Source: Terriglobia bacterium (GTDB lineage: Bacteria; Acidobacteriota; Terriglobia; Bryobacterales; Bryobacteraceae). Taken from it: a stretch of DNA of 64,000 nucleotides. Each line of letters opens with the position of its first letter. Positions within the stretch are counted from its first letter, which is position 1. Positions 33,966 through 43,697 of the stretch are shown here, in pieces. The notes under the pieces were generated by a model. The model was not told the origin of the DNA and did not search any database. It worked only from the letters and a program-made list of their open reading frames with translations. The stretch spans positions 1-64,000 of the forward strand of contig JAJPJN010000011.1 of NCBI GenBank assembly GCA_021324185.1, read 5' to 3'. The position numbers were made by a program, and so were the translations under genes.

Positions 33966-36900
33966 ATGTGGATCGTTCGCCTGGCTTTGCGGCGACCGTA
34001 CACCTTTGTCGTTCTATCGTTGATGTTGTTTATTCTGGCGCCGGTAGTAATTTCCCGGACGCCGGCCGACATTTTTCCCAACATCGACATCCCGGTTGTC
34101 AGCGTTGTTTGGCAATATTCCGGCCTTTCGGCCCTGGACCTTTCCGAGCGCCTGGTTTACATCAACGAGCGCTCGCTGACAACTACGGTCAACAACATCG
34201 AGCACATCGAATCGCAATCGATGAACGGCATCGGCGTGATCAAGATATTTTTCCAGCCCCATGCCAACCTGCCTTCGGCGATCGCGCAAGTCACGGCCAT
34301 CTGCCAGACCCAGCTTAAACAGCTTCCGCCCGGCACGACGCCGCCGCTGATCATCACGTATAACGCCTCCACCGTGCCCATCCTCATGCTGGGGCTTTCC
34401 GGGCTTGGTTTGAGCGAACAGCAGTTGAACGACCTCGGCCAGAACTTTATCCGCCCCGCGCTAGTGACGGTTCCGGGAGTGGCCATTCCGAACTCATACG
34501 GCGGCAAACAGCGCGAGATTATGGTCGATCTGAACCGGCAGGCGCTGCAGGCCAAGCACCTGAGCCCATCTGACGTGGTGAACGCGATTGGCAATCAGAA
34601 CCTGATTCTTCCCGGCGGGACATCGAAGATCGGCTCGCTCGAATATGACGTGGAGATCAAGGGCAGTCCGGAGCGCGTGCAGGAGTTGAACGATCTGCCG
34701 ATTAAAACGCAGAACGGCGCCACCATTTATGTGCGTGACGTGGCGCATGTTCGCGACGGCTATCCGCCGCAGACGAATATCGTCCGTTCAGACGGCATGC
34801 GCGGCTCCATGATGGCCATCTACAAGAATGGCGACGTGTCGACGCTGGACATCATTGCGGGCGTTCGGAAGACGCTGCCGCTGGTGGAAGCGACGCTACC
34901 GCCGAATTTAAAGGTGACGCCCATTGCCGATCAATCCGTCTTCGTCCGCGCCTCTATTGCGGCCGTTATCCGGGAAGCCGTTATCGCCGCCTGCCTGACG
35001 GCGATCATGATTCTGGTGTTTTTGGGAAGCTGGCGCAGCACATTAATCATTGCCATTTCGATTCCACTGTCCATCCTGTGCTCGCTTTTTGCGCTGAGCG
35101 CGCTGGGCGAAACCATCAACATCATGACGCTGGGCGGTTTGGCGCTGGCGGTCGGCATCCTGGTGGACGATGCGACGGTCGAGATCGAAAACATTAATCG
35201 CAACTTCGAAATGGGTAAGGAAATTGAACAGGCCATTTTAGACGGTGCGGCGCAGATCGCGGTCCCGGCGTTCGTTTCGACACTCAGCATCTGTATCGTC
35301 TTCGTGCCGATGTTCTTTTTGACGGGCGTTGCGCGCTACCTTTTTGTGCCCCTGGCCGAAGCGGTTTCGTTCGCCATGCTCGCATCCTACGTTCTGTCGA
35401 GAACGATTGTTCCGACGCTTGCGAAGTATTTATTGAAGGGCCATTCGCATCACGAAGCCGTAGCCCACGCCGACCGCCGAAATCCGTTTGTCCGGCTGCA
35501 ATTGCTGTTTGAGAACGGGTTTGAGCGTTTGCGAGCGGGATACCGGGGAGTGCTGCAGAAGTGTATCCTCCACCGGGGGCTGTTTGTCACGGTGTTTTTG
35601 CTGGCGTGCGCGGCGTCTTTCGCGCTTGCGCCCTGGCTGGGGCAGGATTTCTTTCCGTCTTCCGATAGCGGCCAATTCCGGCTGCATATCCGGGCACGCA
35701 CGGGAACACGCATTGAAGAGACGGCGAAGCTATGCGACGTAGTAGAAAACAGGATCCGGCGGCAGATTCCGCCGCGCGAAGTCGTTAACATTCTGGACAA
35801 CATCGGCCTGCCTTACAGCGGTTTGAATACGTCTTACGGCAACAATGGAACGATCGGTCCCGCCGATGCCGACATTATCGTTTCGCTATCGCAGGATCAC
35901 AGGCCAACGGCGCAGTATGTGAACGCGCTTAGAGCAAGTCTGCCGGCCGAGTTTCCCGGCGTGCTGTTCTATTTCCTGCCTTCGGATCTTGTCAGCCAGA
36001 TTCTGAACTTCGGGCTGCCTGCGCCCATCGACATTCAGATTATCGGCCGTGATCTGGCCGCCAATCGCGCCTTCGCTGACAGGCTGTTGCAGCAGGTCAA
36101 GTTGATACCGGGGGCAACCGATCTGCGCATCCAGCAACCGTTCAATCAGCCGAAAATGTTTGTGAACATAGACCGCACGAAGGCCCAACAAGTCGGTTAT
36201 ACGGCGCGCGATGTCGCCGGTGACATTCTGGTTTCTCTCAGTGGGAGTTTTCAGACCAGCCCCACGTTCTGGCTGAATCCCCGTTCGGGCGTCAGCTACA
36301 GTATTGCGGCGGAGATGCCGCAATACACGATGAATTCGCTACAGGATTTGCGCAACATCCCGGTCGACAATCCAACAAGTGCTTCGGAGATTCTGACCAG
36401 CCTCGCTTCTCTGCAACGCGGTACCGGACCCGCTACTGTGTCTCACTACGACATCGCTCCCGTTATCGACATCTACGGTTCGGTGCAAGGAACGGATCTC
36501 GGTAGCGTCGCGAGCGAAATCGACAATCTGGTAGCAAAAAACGCCCGATATCTGGTGCGCGGGTCGCGCGTTGTGGTGCGCGGCCAGATTGACACGATGC
36601 GTTCGTCTTTTCGCGGGCTGATCGCCGGGCTGGCTTTCTCCATCATCCTGGTCTACATGTTGATTGTGATCAATTTCCAATCGTGGCTTGATCCGTTCAT
36701 CATTATTTCGGCGCTTCCCGCTGCGCTCGCCGGTATTGTCTGGTTTCTCTTCGTCACTCACACTACGGTCAGCGTTCCGGCTCTTACGGGCTCTATTATG
36801 TGCATGGGCGTAGCGACGGCAAACAGCATTCTGGTAGTGAGTTTTGCGAAGGAACAACTGCCGGATGTGAATAGCGCGGGCGATGCCGCTGTGCTCGCCG

Positions 36901-37109
36901 GCTTCACTCGTTTTCGGCCGGTTCTGATGACAGCTTTGGCCATGATGATCGGTATGCTACCAATGGCGCTGGGGCTGGGAGAAGGGAGCGAACAGAACGC
37001 GCCCCTGGGCCGCGCAGTAATCGGAGGCTTGCTGTTTGCGACGATCGCTACATTGTTTTTCGTTCCCAGCCTCTTCACGCTGCTGCACAGCAGACGGAGA
37101 GGCGCGTAG
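33966..37109 (+). CDS. RND efflux pump inner-membrane protein (AcrB/MMPL-like HAE class)
   Basis: The 1047-aa chain has the usual twelve-span RND plan: one N-terminal span, a large periplasmic loop, a second cluster of spans, and a repeat. The transport core in span 4 carries the two adjacent aspartates (AVGILVDDATVEIENINRN), needed for proton coupling. The start ATG is preceded by AGGAG seven bases upstream. The loop has drug-binding-pump patterns such as TPADIFPNIDIPVVSVVW and GRAVIGGLLFATIATLFFVPSLF. The membrane-fusion protein gene follows after five bases, but no outer-membrane channel gene is adjacent. Substrate may be a lipophilic compound or metal; the DD core fits the HAE rather than HME class. 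Confidence 0.93.
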   Translation: MWIVRLALRRPYTFVVLSLMLFILAPVVISRTPADIFPNIDIPVVSVVWQYSGLSALDLSERLVYINERSLTTTVNNIEHIESQSMNGIGVIKIFFQPHANLPSAIAQVTAICQTQLKQLPPGTTPPLIITYNASTVPILMLGLSGLGLSEQQLNDLGQNFIRPALVTVPGVAIPNSYGGKQREIMVDLNRQALQAKHLSPSDVVNAIGNQNLILPGGTSKIGSLEYDVEIKGSPERVQELNDLPIKTQNGATIYVRDVAHVRDGYPPQTNIVRSDGMRGSMMAIYKNGDVSTLDIIAGVRKTLPLVEATLPPNLKVTPIADQSVFVRASIAAVIREAVIAACLTAIMILVFLGSWRSTLIIAISIPLSILCSLFALSALGETINIMTLGGLALAVGILVDDATVEIENINRNFEMGKEIEQAILDGAAQIAVPAFVSTLSICIVFVPMFFLTGVARYLFVPLAEAVSFAMLASYVLSRTIVPTLAKYLLKGHSHHEAVAHADRRNPFVRLQLLFENGFERLRAGYRGVLQKCILHRGLFVTVFLLACAASFALAPWLGQDFFPSSDSGQFRLHIRARTGTRIEETAKLCDVVENRIRRQIPPREVVNILDNIGLPYSGLNTSYGNNGTIGPADADIIVSLSQDHRPTAQYVNALRASLPAEFPGVLFYFLPSDLVSQILNFGLPAPIDIQIIGRDLAANRAFADRLLQQVKLIPGATDLRIQQPFNQPKMFVNIDRTKAQQVGYTARDVAGDILVSLSGSFQTSPTFWLNPRSGVSYSIAAEMPQYTMNSLQDLRNIPVDNPTSASEILTSLASLQRGTGPATVSHYDIAPVIDIYGSVQGTDLGSVASEIDNLVAKNARYLVRGSRVVVRGQIDTMRSSFRGLIAGLAFSIILVYMLIVINFQSWLDPFIIISALPAALAGIVWFLFVTHTTVSVPALTGSIMCMGVATANSILVVSFAKEQLPDVNSAGDAAVLAGFTRFRPVLMTALAMMIGMLPMALGLGEGSEQNAPLGRAVIGGLLFATIATLFFVPSLFTLLHSRRRGA

Positions 37110-37114
37110 GCCGG

Positions 37115-38296
37115 ATGAAGATTTTTCGAGTTGCTGTCGGCGCGATCCTGGTGCTCGCCGTAGTCGCATTTGTTGTCGCAGCCGGCATTATTCCCCGCCT
37201 GCGGCGGCAGGAAGTCTTAAAGCAACAGACAATTGTTGCGGCTGAACCGGCCGTTACTGTCACGCACCCGAAGCTCGGCAATCCGGCCGAAGAAGTGATT
37301 CTGCCCGGTAACATCCAGGCGTTCATCGATACGCCGATTTACGCCCGAACCAGCGGCTATCTCAAGGCCTGGTACTTCGATATCGGGGCTCATGTGAAGC
37401 AAGGGCAACTGCTCGCGGTGATTGAGAGTCCGGAGGTGGATCAGCAGCTACAACAAGCCCGCGAGGATCTCAACACAGCGCAGGCGAACCTGAAATTGGC
37501 CCAGATCACTGCGGAGCGGTATCTCGATCTGTTTAAGACGGATTCGGTAGCAAAGCAGGATGTCGATAACGCCGTGCAGGACGCTGCGGCCAAGAGCGCC
37601 ACCGTAAAAGCTGCCCAAGCCAATGTTGCGCGGCTGGAGCAACTGGTTGCGTTCGAAAAAGTATATGCGCCGTTTAGCGGGGTGATCACGACGCGTAATA
37701 CCGATATCGGGCAGCTCATTCAAGCCGGAGCGGAATCCGGAGGCAGTTCCAGCAGCGGTACGGGCCGGGAACTGTTTCACGAAGCAGCCGTCGATAAGCT
37801 GCGCGTCTTCGTCAACGTCCCGCAAGTCTATTCGCATACGGCCAAGCCGGGCATCAAAGCTGACTTAACTTTGCCTGAACTGCCGGGCCGCCGTTTTCAA
37901 GGCACGCTGGTGCGCACCAGTGACGCGATGGATCCCGCCACGCGAACGCTTACGGTGGAAGTTGATGTGGTGAACAACACCGGATTACTCTATCCCGGCG
38001 CTTACACCGAGGTGCATTTCAGAGTCAGAGCGGATCATCCGGCCCTCATCGTCCCTGCGAGCTCGCTGCTGTTCCGTTCGGAAGGGCTGCGCCTGCCGAC
38101 GGTAGTCAACGGCAACCGAATCGCGCTGGTTCCGGTGGTGCTGGGACGTGATTTTGGCGATAACGTCGAAGTGCTGTCGGGATTATCGGAAAACGCTGCG
38201 ATTGTAGAGAATCCGCCGGACTCTCTCGTAGAGGGTGAAATCGTCCGCGTTGTTCATGCGGCTGCGAGTCCGAATGCGGAAGACGAAAAATCATGA
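37115..38296 (+). CDS. RND membrane-fusion (periplasmic adaptor) protein
   Basis: A 393-aa adaptor with one N-terminal membrane anchor (FRVAVGAILVLAVVAFVVAA). It has a biotinyl-lipoyl half (TPIYARTSGYLKAWYFDIGAHVKQGQLLAVIE), a coiled-coil hairpin (EVDQQLQQAREDLNTAQANLKLAQITAERYLDL), the second lipoyl half (APFSGVITTRNTDIGQLIQAG), a beta-barrel domain and a membrane-proximal domain. Pumps of this family need an outer-membrane TolC-like channel, which is not in the window. It starts five bases after the pump stop codon, so both are cotranslated. Confidence 0.93.
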   Translation: MKIFRVAVGAILVLAVVAFVVAAGIIPRLRRQEVLKQQTIVAAEPAVTVTHPKLGNPAEEVILPGNIQAFIDTPIYARTSGYLKAWYFDIGAHVKQGQLLAVIESPEVDQQLQQAREDLNTAQANLKLAQITAERYLDLFKTDSVAKQDVDNAVQDAAAKSATVKAAQANVARLEQLVAFEKVYAPFSGVITTRNTDIGQLIQAGAESGGSSSSGTGRELFHEAAVDKLRVFVNVPQVYSHTAKPGIKADLTLPELPGRRFQGTLVRTSDAMDPATRTLTVEVDVVNNTGLLYPGAYTEVHFRVRADHPALIVPASSLLFRSEGLRLPTVVNGNRIALVPVVLGRDFGDNVEVLSGLSENAAIVENPPDSLVEGEIVRVVHAAASPNAEDEKS

Positions 38297-38325
38297 GCAT
38301 AAAATGCAAGGACGAGAGCTAAACC

Positions 38326-40113
38326 ATGCTGCTGCAATTTCCGGCGAGTAATTTTTCCGACATCGATTTCCATACGACGTACGACGCGGTGGTGGTGGGG
38401 TCAGGGGCGGCGGGCGGCATGGCGGCGCATGCGCTGACTCAGCACGGAATGAAAGTACTGCTGCTCGAAGCGGGGAAAAACCAGGACACGACAAAAATTC
38501 TGCATTCCATGGAATGGCCGTATGAGCATCCGCGCCGCGGCAAGATGCCGCCGGATTATCATGCGCTGACAAGGAACGAGTACAACATTCGACAACCGCC
38601 TTACGCGCAGGGCTCGCCTTACACCAACGTGGTGAGCTATATCCAGGGCTGGGGCGGTTCCGATTACAGCAAAACGCTAGTCGTCAACGAGAAAGAGCAC
38701 CCTTATACAGGCACGCGCTACGCCTGGGTACGAGCCAGAACAGTCGGCGGTAAAACGACCATCTGGGGCCGGTTGGCGCTACGGCTCTCCGATTACGATT
38801 TCAAAGCCAAGAGCCGCGACGGGCATGGCGAAGACTGGCCGATTTCTTACGCCGACATCGCGCCGTATTACGACAAAGTGGACGAATACCTGGGCGTTTC
38901 CGGGCATCCGGAGAACCTTCCCTGGCTGCCCGATGGCAAATTTCAGCGGGCGGTCAAGTTGAACGATGCCGAAGTTCATCTGCGAAACACGCTCAAAGGC
39001 ATGGGCCGGGTGCTGACACCGTATCGCGCCGGTGTGACAACGGATGGTTTAAAGCACAACAAATATCGAATGCGCTGTTATGGGCGCGGCGCCTGTAACC
39101 GCCACGTGGGCGGCTGCGACATTCATGCAGCTTTCGACTCGCCCACAGGCCTGATCCGGCCGGCGATGGATACAGGCAATCTGGTGATGCGGCCGAATTC
39201 CACGGTCTATGAAGTTACGGTCGACAAAGATACCGGAAAAGCGACGGGCGTGTCGTTTCTCGATAGCGATTCGAAGAAGAGCTATCAGGTGAAAGCGAAG
39301 GTCGTCATTCTGGCGGCCTCCACGCTGGAATCGGCTCGCCTGATGCTGCTTTCGAAATCGAGTCTGTACCCGAACGGCATCGGGAATTCCAGCGGGCATG
39401 TCGGGCACAATTTCTGCGAGCATGTCATGGGTCCATCCGTGGCCGGAATCAAAACCGATCTGATCGGGAAACCACGCACGCTCGATGACGGCAGGCCGGG
39501 TGGCTTTTATGTCGCGCGCTTCCGCAACCTGAAAGACAAATCGGACTTCGTGCGCGGTTATGGCTTTGAGGGCGGCAGCGGTTGCGGCATGATTCCCGGC
39601 GCCGCGTATACAACTCCGGGGTTCGGTGAAGAATACAAGAAGAACGTGCGCGATTACGCGGGCGCGACGATTGAAATGGGCGCCTTCGGGGAGGTCCTGG
39701 CGCGTTATGAAAATGCTGTAGACATCGATCCCGCAGTAAAGGACGCGTGGGGTATTCCGGTTTTGCGCTTCAGCTATCATTTCGGCGAGAACGAAAAGAA
39801 AATGGCTGCGGATATGGCGGAGAGCGCGCGCGAAATGTTTGCCGCCGCCGGATTTGAGATCGTATCTGTGACGAAATCGATTCTGCCCGAAGGCTGGTCG
39901 ATTCACGAGCTCGGAACGGCGCGCATGGGCAACGACCCGAAGACGTCGGTGCTCAATCAGTACCAGCAATCGCACGATGTCAAGAATCTCTTCGTAGTGG
40001 ATGGCAGCGGATTCGTTTCCGCCTCCTGCCAAAATCCAACCTGGACAATCATGGCTTTGTGCTGGCGCTCCTGTGACTACCTGGCGGATCAGTTCAGGAA
40101 GGGCGAGGTGTGA
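38326..40113 (+). CDS. GMC-family FAD oxidoreductase (glucose/choline dehydrogenase type)
   Basis: The 595-aa flavoprotein begins with the FAD-binding Rossmann loop YDAVVVGSGAAGGMAAHAL, followed by the GMC signature where FAD stacks (RTVGGKTTIWGRLALRL). The C-terminal catalytic part has LGTARMGNDPKTSVLNQY and the NPTWTIMALCWRS segment with the conserved Asn near the active site. The small Tat-type subunit follows after one base, which is the arrangement of membrane-bound gluconate/glucoside 3-dehydrogenases that pass electrons to cytochrome c. No cytochrome gene is adjacent. The start (38326) is not a strong SD site. Confidence 0.92.
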   Translation: MLLQFPASNFSDIDFHTTYDAVVVGSGAAGGMAAHALTQHGMKVLLLEAGKNQDTTKILHSMEWPYEHPRRGKMPPDYHALTRNEYNIRQPPYAQGSPYTNVVSYIQGWGGSDYSKTLVVNEKEHPYTGTRYAWVRARTVGGKTTIWGRLALRLSDYDFKAKSRDGHGEDWPISYADIAPYYDKVDEYLGVSGHPENLPWLPDGKFQRAVKLNDAEVHLRNTLKGMGRVLTPYRAGVTTDGLKHNKYRMRCYGRGACNRHVGGCDIHAAFDSPTGLIRPAMDTGNLVMRPNSTVYEVTVDKDTGKATGVSFLDSDSKKSYQVKAKVVILAASTLESARLMLLSKSSLYPNGIGNSSGHVGHNFCEHVMGPSVAGIKTDLIGKPRTLDDGRPGGFYVARFRNLKDKSDFVRGYGFEGGSGCGMIPGAAYTTPGFGEEYKKNVRDYAGATIEMGAFGEVLARYENAVDIDPAVKDAWGIPVLRFSYHFGENEKKMAADMAESAREMFAAAGFEIVSVTKSILPEGWSIHELGTARMGNDPKTSVLNQYQQSHDVKNLFVVDGSGFVSASCQNPTWTIMALCWRSCDYLADQFRKGEV

Positions 40114-40114
40114 G

Positions 40115-40636
40115 ATGGAGACGGCACTGAACCGGCGCGATGTCTTCAAATTTTTCGGCGTCGCAGCATTTACGGCGCTGCAACTACCCGCGGCGGATCC
40201 GACTGCTCCTCTGTTCTTCTCGCGCGATGAATTCGCACTGCTCGATGCCTTAACGGAATTGATCATTCCCAGCGACGATCATTCTCCAGGTGCACATGAG
40301 GCTGGTGTTGCGGCTTATATAGATCGAACGGCCGCGGAGGCCTATCTGCCTGAGGACAAGACTTCCTGGCGGCAAGGTCTGGCTGCCATCAATGAGCTCT
40401 CTCAGAACATGAGCGGAAGCGTGTTTCTGAAAGCGGCGAAGGCGCAGCAGATGGTACTGCTGAAGCAAATTGCCGCCGCCGAGAAAGCGCCAAAGACGGA
40501 GGCTGAAAGATTTTTTACGCAGTTGAAGCAGACAACCGCCTTTGCCTACTACTCCTCGTCGATCGGCATTCACAAGGACATCAACTACAAAGGAAACGTC
40601 ATGCTCGATAAATTCGTTGGTTATGAAGCGACTTAG
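40115..40636 (+). CDS. Gluconate 2-dehydrogenase subunit 3-like protein (Tat-exported partner of GMC enzyme)
   Basis: The ATG start at 40115 follows GAGGTG by six bases and is one base after the GMC stop. The 173-aa chain begins with a twin-arginine signal (NRRDVFKFFGVAAF) and then the subunit-3 pattern (FFSRDEFALLDALTELIIPSDDHSPGAHEAGV ... YFYSSSIGIHKDINY-like end). Family members form a complex with the FAD subunit and deliver it through the Tat pathway. The last 14 bases overlap the M28 peptidase gene. Confidence 0.9.
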   Translation: METALNRRDVFKFFGVAAFTALQLPAADPTAPLFFSRDEFALLDALTELIIPSDDHSPGAHEAGVAAYIDRTAAEAYLPEDKTSWRQGLAAINELSQNMSGSVFLKAAKAQQMVLLKQIAAAEKAPKTEAERFFTQLKQTTAFAYYSSSIGIHKDINYKGNVMLDKFVGYEAT

Positions 40637-42182
40637 GCTGCCGGTCTTCTGCGCGCCGATCTTCTGTGCAGTTGTGCTGTTCAGCCAGACGCGGGCCACC
40701 ATTGCGCCAAGTGTGCGGCGCGCGCTCAATAGCATCACGGCGGCGAATCTCAAAGGCGATCTTTCGTTTCTTGCGTCGGACACGCTCGAAGGCAGGTACA
40801 CGCCTTCGCCGGGTTTGGACGTAGCGGCGGAATTTATTGCCTCGCAATTCCGAGAGGCCGGCCTTCAACCTGGTGGTGATCAGGACTATTTTCAGATGGC
40901 GCACATGGTCGACCGGCGCATGCCGGCGGCGCAGTCTGCGATGACGCTGCAGGAAGGCGCGCAAACGACTACTGTTCCGCCGCAGTTCATCACAATTGCG
41001 GATGCCGATGCCGCGGCGAAAGTCGAGCGCGCGCCGGTTTTAGTTCTGAAGGCGAAAGACCCGGCTTTGTTGAACGGCGTGGATCTTTCCGGAAAAGCCA
41101 TTGTTGTGCCAGGACCAACTCCAGCCGAGCGCCGCGACATCGATGCATTTCGAAAGAGCCGTGCCTTTGATCAGGAAGTAAGCCGGTCCAGTGCGGCACT
41201 TGAAGTAACAACCAGCCAGATGCGGGCTGCGGGCGCGCCGGCAGCCAGGCTTATCGAAGCCGATGAGGCGAAACAACGCCGGGTTCCAAGCGTGATAGTC
41301 ACGAGCGACGAGCTGCAGAAGTGGATCGATCATGCCGGCGAAAACAATGCGGCACGCACGATCAGCATGGAGATTCCGGGCCCCGAAGACAAAAACGTCG
41401 TTGTCAGGAACGTGATTGGCGTATTGCCGGGCTCGGATCCCACACTGAAGGCGACGTACGTGATGTTGACCGCGCATTACGATCACATCGGCACGACCGA
41501 GACCGCGGGCCGCTCGGGTTTGAATCGGAAAGCTGCGGGCAACGATCACATCTATAACGGCGCAAACGATGATGGCAGCGGCACTGTCTCTGTTATCGAA
41601 ATTGCCAAAGCATTGGCGAATATCAGCCCTCATCCCAAGCGCTCCCTGATCTTCATGACCTTCTTCGGCGAAGAGCGAGGTCTGCTGGGCTCGCAATTTT
41701 ATGGGCGGCATCCGCGTTTTCCGGTCGCGCAAACCGTTGCCGACCTGAACCTGGAGCAAGTCGGGCGGACCGACTCGATGGAAGGACCGCAGGTCAATAC
41801 GGCGAGTCTGACCGGCTATGACTACTCAGATATCACCAAGTACCTGGAGGCGGCCGGACGCGCGCTTGGGATCAAGGTTTATTTAGATGCCAAAGCGAGT
41901 GATCCGTACTTCACTCGCAGTGACAACGCGGCTCTGGCGCTGCTGGGTGTTCCGGCGGAGACGCTAACCGTCGCCTTCGATTATCCCGATTACCACGGCC
42001 TGGGCGATGAGTGGCAAAAAATCGACTACGACAATATGGCGCGAGTGGATCGAATGGTGGCTCTAGGTCTACTGAATATGGCCAACAATCCCAAGCCTCC
42101 GCAATGGAACGCGGAAAACCCGAAAACTCTGCCCTTCCGGGAAGCGCAGAAGAAGTTGCTCGGCGAAGCCCACACTCAGTAG
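40623..42182 (+). CDS. Exported M28-family aminopeptidase with PA domain
   Basis: ATG 40623 begins a short signal peptide (MKRLRLPVFCAPIFCAVVLFS) and overlaps the previous gene by 14 bases; 519 aa. The metal-binding residues of M28 are present: the first histidine in LTAHYDHIG, then GANDDGSGT with its aspartate, the glutamates in EERGLLGS, and DLNLEQVGR. Before the catalytic domain is a protease-associated insert (GVDLSGKAIVVPGPTPAERRDI). The catalytic zinc ligands are therefore complete. It releases N-terminal amino acids from peptides in the periplasm. Its place after a GMC dehydrogenase has no obvious functional logic, though several peptidases lie in this window. Confidence 0.9.
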   Translation: MKRLRLPVFCAPIFCAVVLFSQTRATIAPSVRRALNSITAANLKGDLSFLASDTLEGRYTPSPGLDVAAEFIASQFREAGLQPGGDQDYFQMAHMVDRRMPAAQSAMTLQEGAQTTTVPPQFITIADADAAAKVERAPVLVLKAKDPALLNGVDLSGKAIVVPGPTPAERRDIDAFRKSRAFDQEVSRSSAALEVTTSQMRAAGAPAARLIEADEAKQRRVPSVIVTSDELQKWIDHAGENNAARTISMEIPGPEDKNVVVRNVIGVLPGSDPTLKATYVMLTAHYDHIGTTETAGRSGLNRKAAGNDHIYNGANDDGSGTVSVIEIAKALANISPHPKRSLIFMTFFGEERGLLGSQFYGRHPRFPVAQTVADLNLEQVGRTDSMEGPQVNTASLTGYDYSDITKYLEAAGRALGIKVYLDAKASDPYFTRSDNAALALLGVPAETLTVAFDYPDYHGLGDEWQKIDYDNMARVDRMVALGLLNMANNPKPPQWNAENPKTLPFREAQKKLLGEAHTQ

Positions 42183-42231
42183 GGAACAAACGGCGGGAAA
42201 TATTCGTTATGGCTTTCAGGTGAGCTAAAGA

Positions 42232-42423
42232 ATGCTGGTTTTTGTGCTGTGGTGCCTCTTATTCATCCTGTGCTGGCCCTTGGCATTGGCGGCGCTGCTC
42301 TTGTATCCCATCGTCTGGATATTACTGCTGCCGTTCCGGATTCTGGGAATTGCTGTCCATGGAGTATTGGCGCTCGTGAGCGCGATTATTTTGCTGCCGT
42401 TTCGCGTTCTGAAAGCTATTTAG
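42232..42423 (+). CDS. 63-aa hydrophobic membrane protein
   Basis: The product has two or three hydrophobic stretches and no charged core: LVFVLWCLLFILCWPLALAA, LLYPIVWILLLPFRILGIA, then a near-repeat LLPFRVLKAI at the end. The two LLPFR motifs suggest an internal duplication of an amphipathic turn. I recognise no family. It lies between the M28 gene and an aminotransferase on the same strand. Confidence 0.6.
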   Translation: MLVFVLWCLLFILCWPLALAALLLYPIVWILLLPFRILGIAVHGVLALVSAIILLPFRVLKAI

Positions 42424-42457
42424 TGTAGAGGGCGGCATCCCGCTACACTGAAAACGA

Positions 42458-43687
42458 ATGCCATTGCCGAGCTGCGAAGAGTTTTACCGTATCCGGAAGC
42501 TGCCGCCTTACGTTTTTGCGGTTATTAATGAACTGCGAGATAAAGCACGTGCTGCCGGCATAGACATCATTGACATGGGAATGGGTAACCCCGACGGGGC
42601 AACGCCAACGCCAATCGTCGATGAACTGATCCGGACGGCCCCAAACCCGGCCAATCACCGCTACAGCATGTCGCGCGGGATTCCGGCGCTCCGGCAGGCA
42701 ATCGTCGAAAAATACAGCCGGCAATATGGCGTAGATCTCGATCCCGAAGCCGAGGCGATCGCTACCATCGGCGCCAAGGATGCCCTGGCGCATCTGCTGT
42801 TTGCGATCATCGGCCCGGGGGATGTCGTTGTCTCTCCCAATCCGGCCTATCCCATTCACCAATACGGCGTCGTAATGGCGGAAGGAGAGGCTTGCATGCT
42901 GCCGATGCCCGATGCGGCTACGTTTCTCTCTGCCTTGAAGGATCTCTATCGCAGTGCGGCCAGGAAGCCGAAGGTGATTCTCATCTCGTTCCCGCACAAT
43001 CCCACCACTATTTCGGTCGATAGCGCTTTTTTGCAAGAGATCGTGGATCTCGCGCGCGAGCACGGCAGCTTCATTGTTCACGATTTCGCATACGCGGAGC
43101 TTGGTTTCGATGGGTATAAGCCGCCGAGCATTTTGCAGATCCGCGGTGCAACCGACTATGCCGTCGAAATCTATTCGATGACCAAGAGCTACAACATGGC
43201 GGGATGGCGCGTGGGCTTTTGCCTGGGCAACCGCCGGCTCATTGCCGCGCTGGCGCGCATCAAGAGCTATCTTGATTACGGCATCTTTCAGCCAATACAA
43301 ATTGCTGCCGTCACTGCACTGAACGAATGCCAGGACGCTCCGGCGCAAATCTGCGCGATTTATCAGGCGCGTCGCGATGTTTTGATTGAGGGTTTGCGGG
43401 AAGCCGGCTGGATCGTAGATCCGCCCAAGGCTTCCATGTTTGTCTGGGCGCGCATTCCGGAAGCGTTCGCCGAAATGGGTTCACTCGAATTTGCCAAGCA
43501 GTTGATGCGGGAAGCCCGTGTGGCTGTTTCGCCGGGAATTGGGTTCGGGCCCATGGGCGAGGGTTTCGTCCGTTTCAGCCTGATCGAAAATCCGGACCGA
43601 ACGCGTGAGGCCACCCGGAATATCGGGAGATTCCTCGCCAGCTCGGGCGTTTTCGCACAGGCCGGTTCCGCTCCCGTACACGTATAA
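42458..43687 (+). CDS. Class I/II aminotransferase (alanine/AlaC-like)
   Basis: A 409-aa fold-type I PLP enzyme with the Schiff-base lysine in YSMTKSYNMAGWRVGF. It also has the IDMGMGNPDGATPTPIVDEL substrate region, the cofactor stack around SPNPAYPIHQYGVV and the FPHNPTTISVDSAFL pattern. The pattern matches the AlaC/LL-diaminopimelate-aminotransferase-like class, which moves the amino group between glutamate and pyruvate or 2-oxobutyrate. Ten bases separate its stop from the next start, a GNAT gene, so both are likely expressed together. Confidence 0.9.
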   Translation: MPLPSCEEFYRIRKLPPYVFAVINELRDKARAAGIDIIDMGMGNPDGATPTPIVDELIRTAPNPANHRYSMSRGIPALRQAIVEKYSRQYGVDLDPEAEAIATIGAKDALAHLLFAIIGPGDVVVSPNPAYPIHQYGVVMAEGEACMLPMPDAATFLSALKDLYRSAARKPKVILISFPHNPTTISVDSAFLQEIVDLAREHGSFIVHDFAYAELGFDGYKPPSILQIRGATDYAVEIYSMTKSYNMAGWRVGFCLGNRRLIAALARIKSYLDYGIFQPIQIAAVTALNECQDAPAQICAIYQARRDVLIEGLREAGWIVDPPKASMFVWARIPEAFAEMGSLEFAKQLMREARVAVSPGIGFGPMGEGFVRFSLIENPDRTREATRNIGRFLASSGVFAQAGSAPVHV

Positions 43688-43697
43688 TTTCATCTGC

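Noticed and set aside
39049-40266. 405-aa antisense frame over the GMC oxidoreductase
   Set aside because: Coding of the GMC strand is clear; the antisense frame has no domain or start signal and looks like a high-GC mirror frame.
42443-43348. 301-aa antisense frame over the aminotransferase
   Set aside because: Mirror of a confident coding gene, with no recognisable motif.
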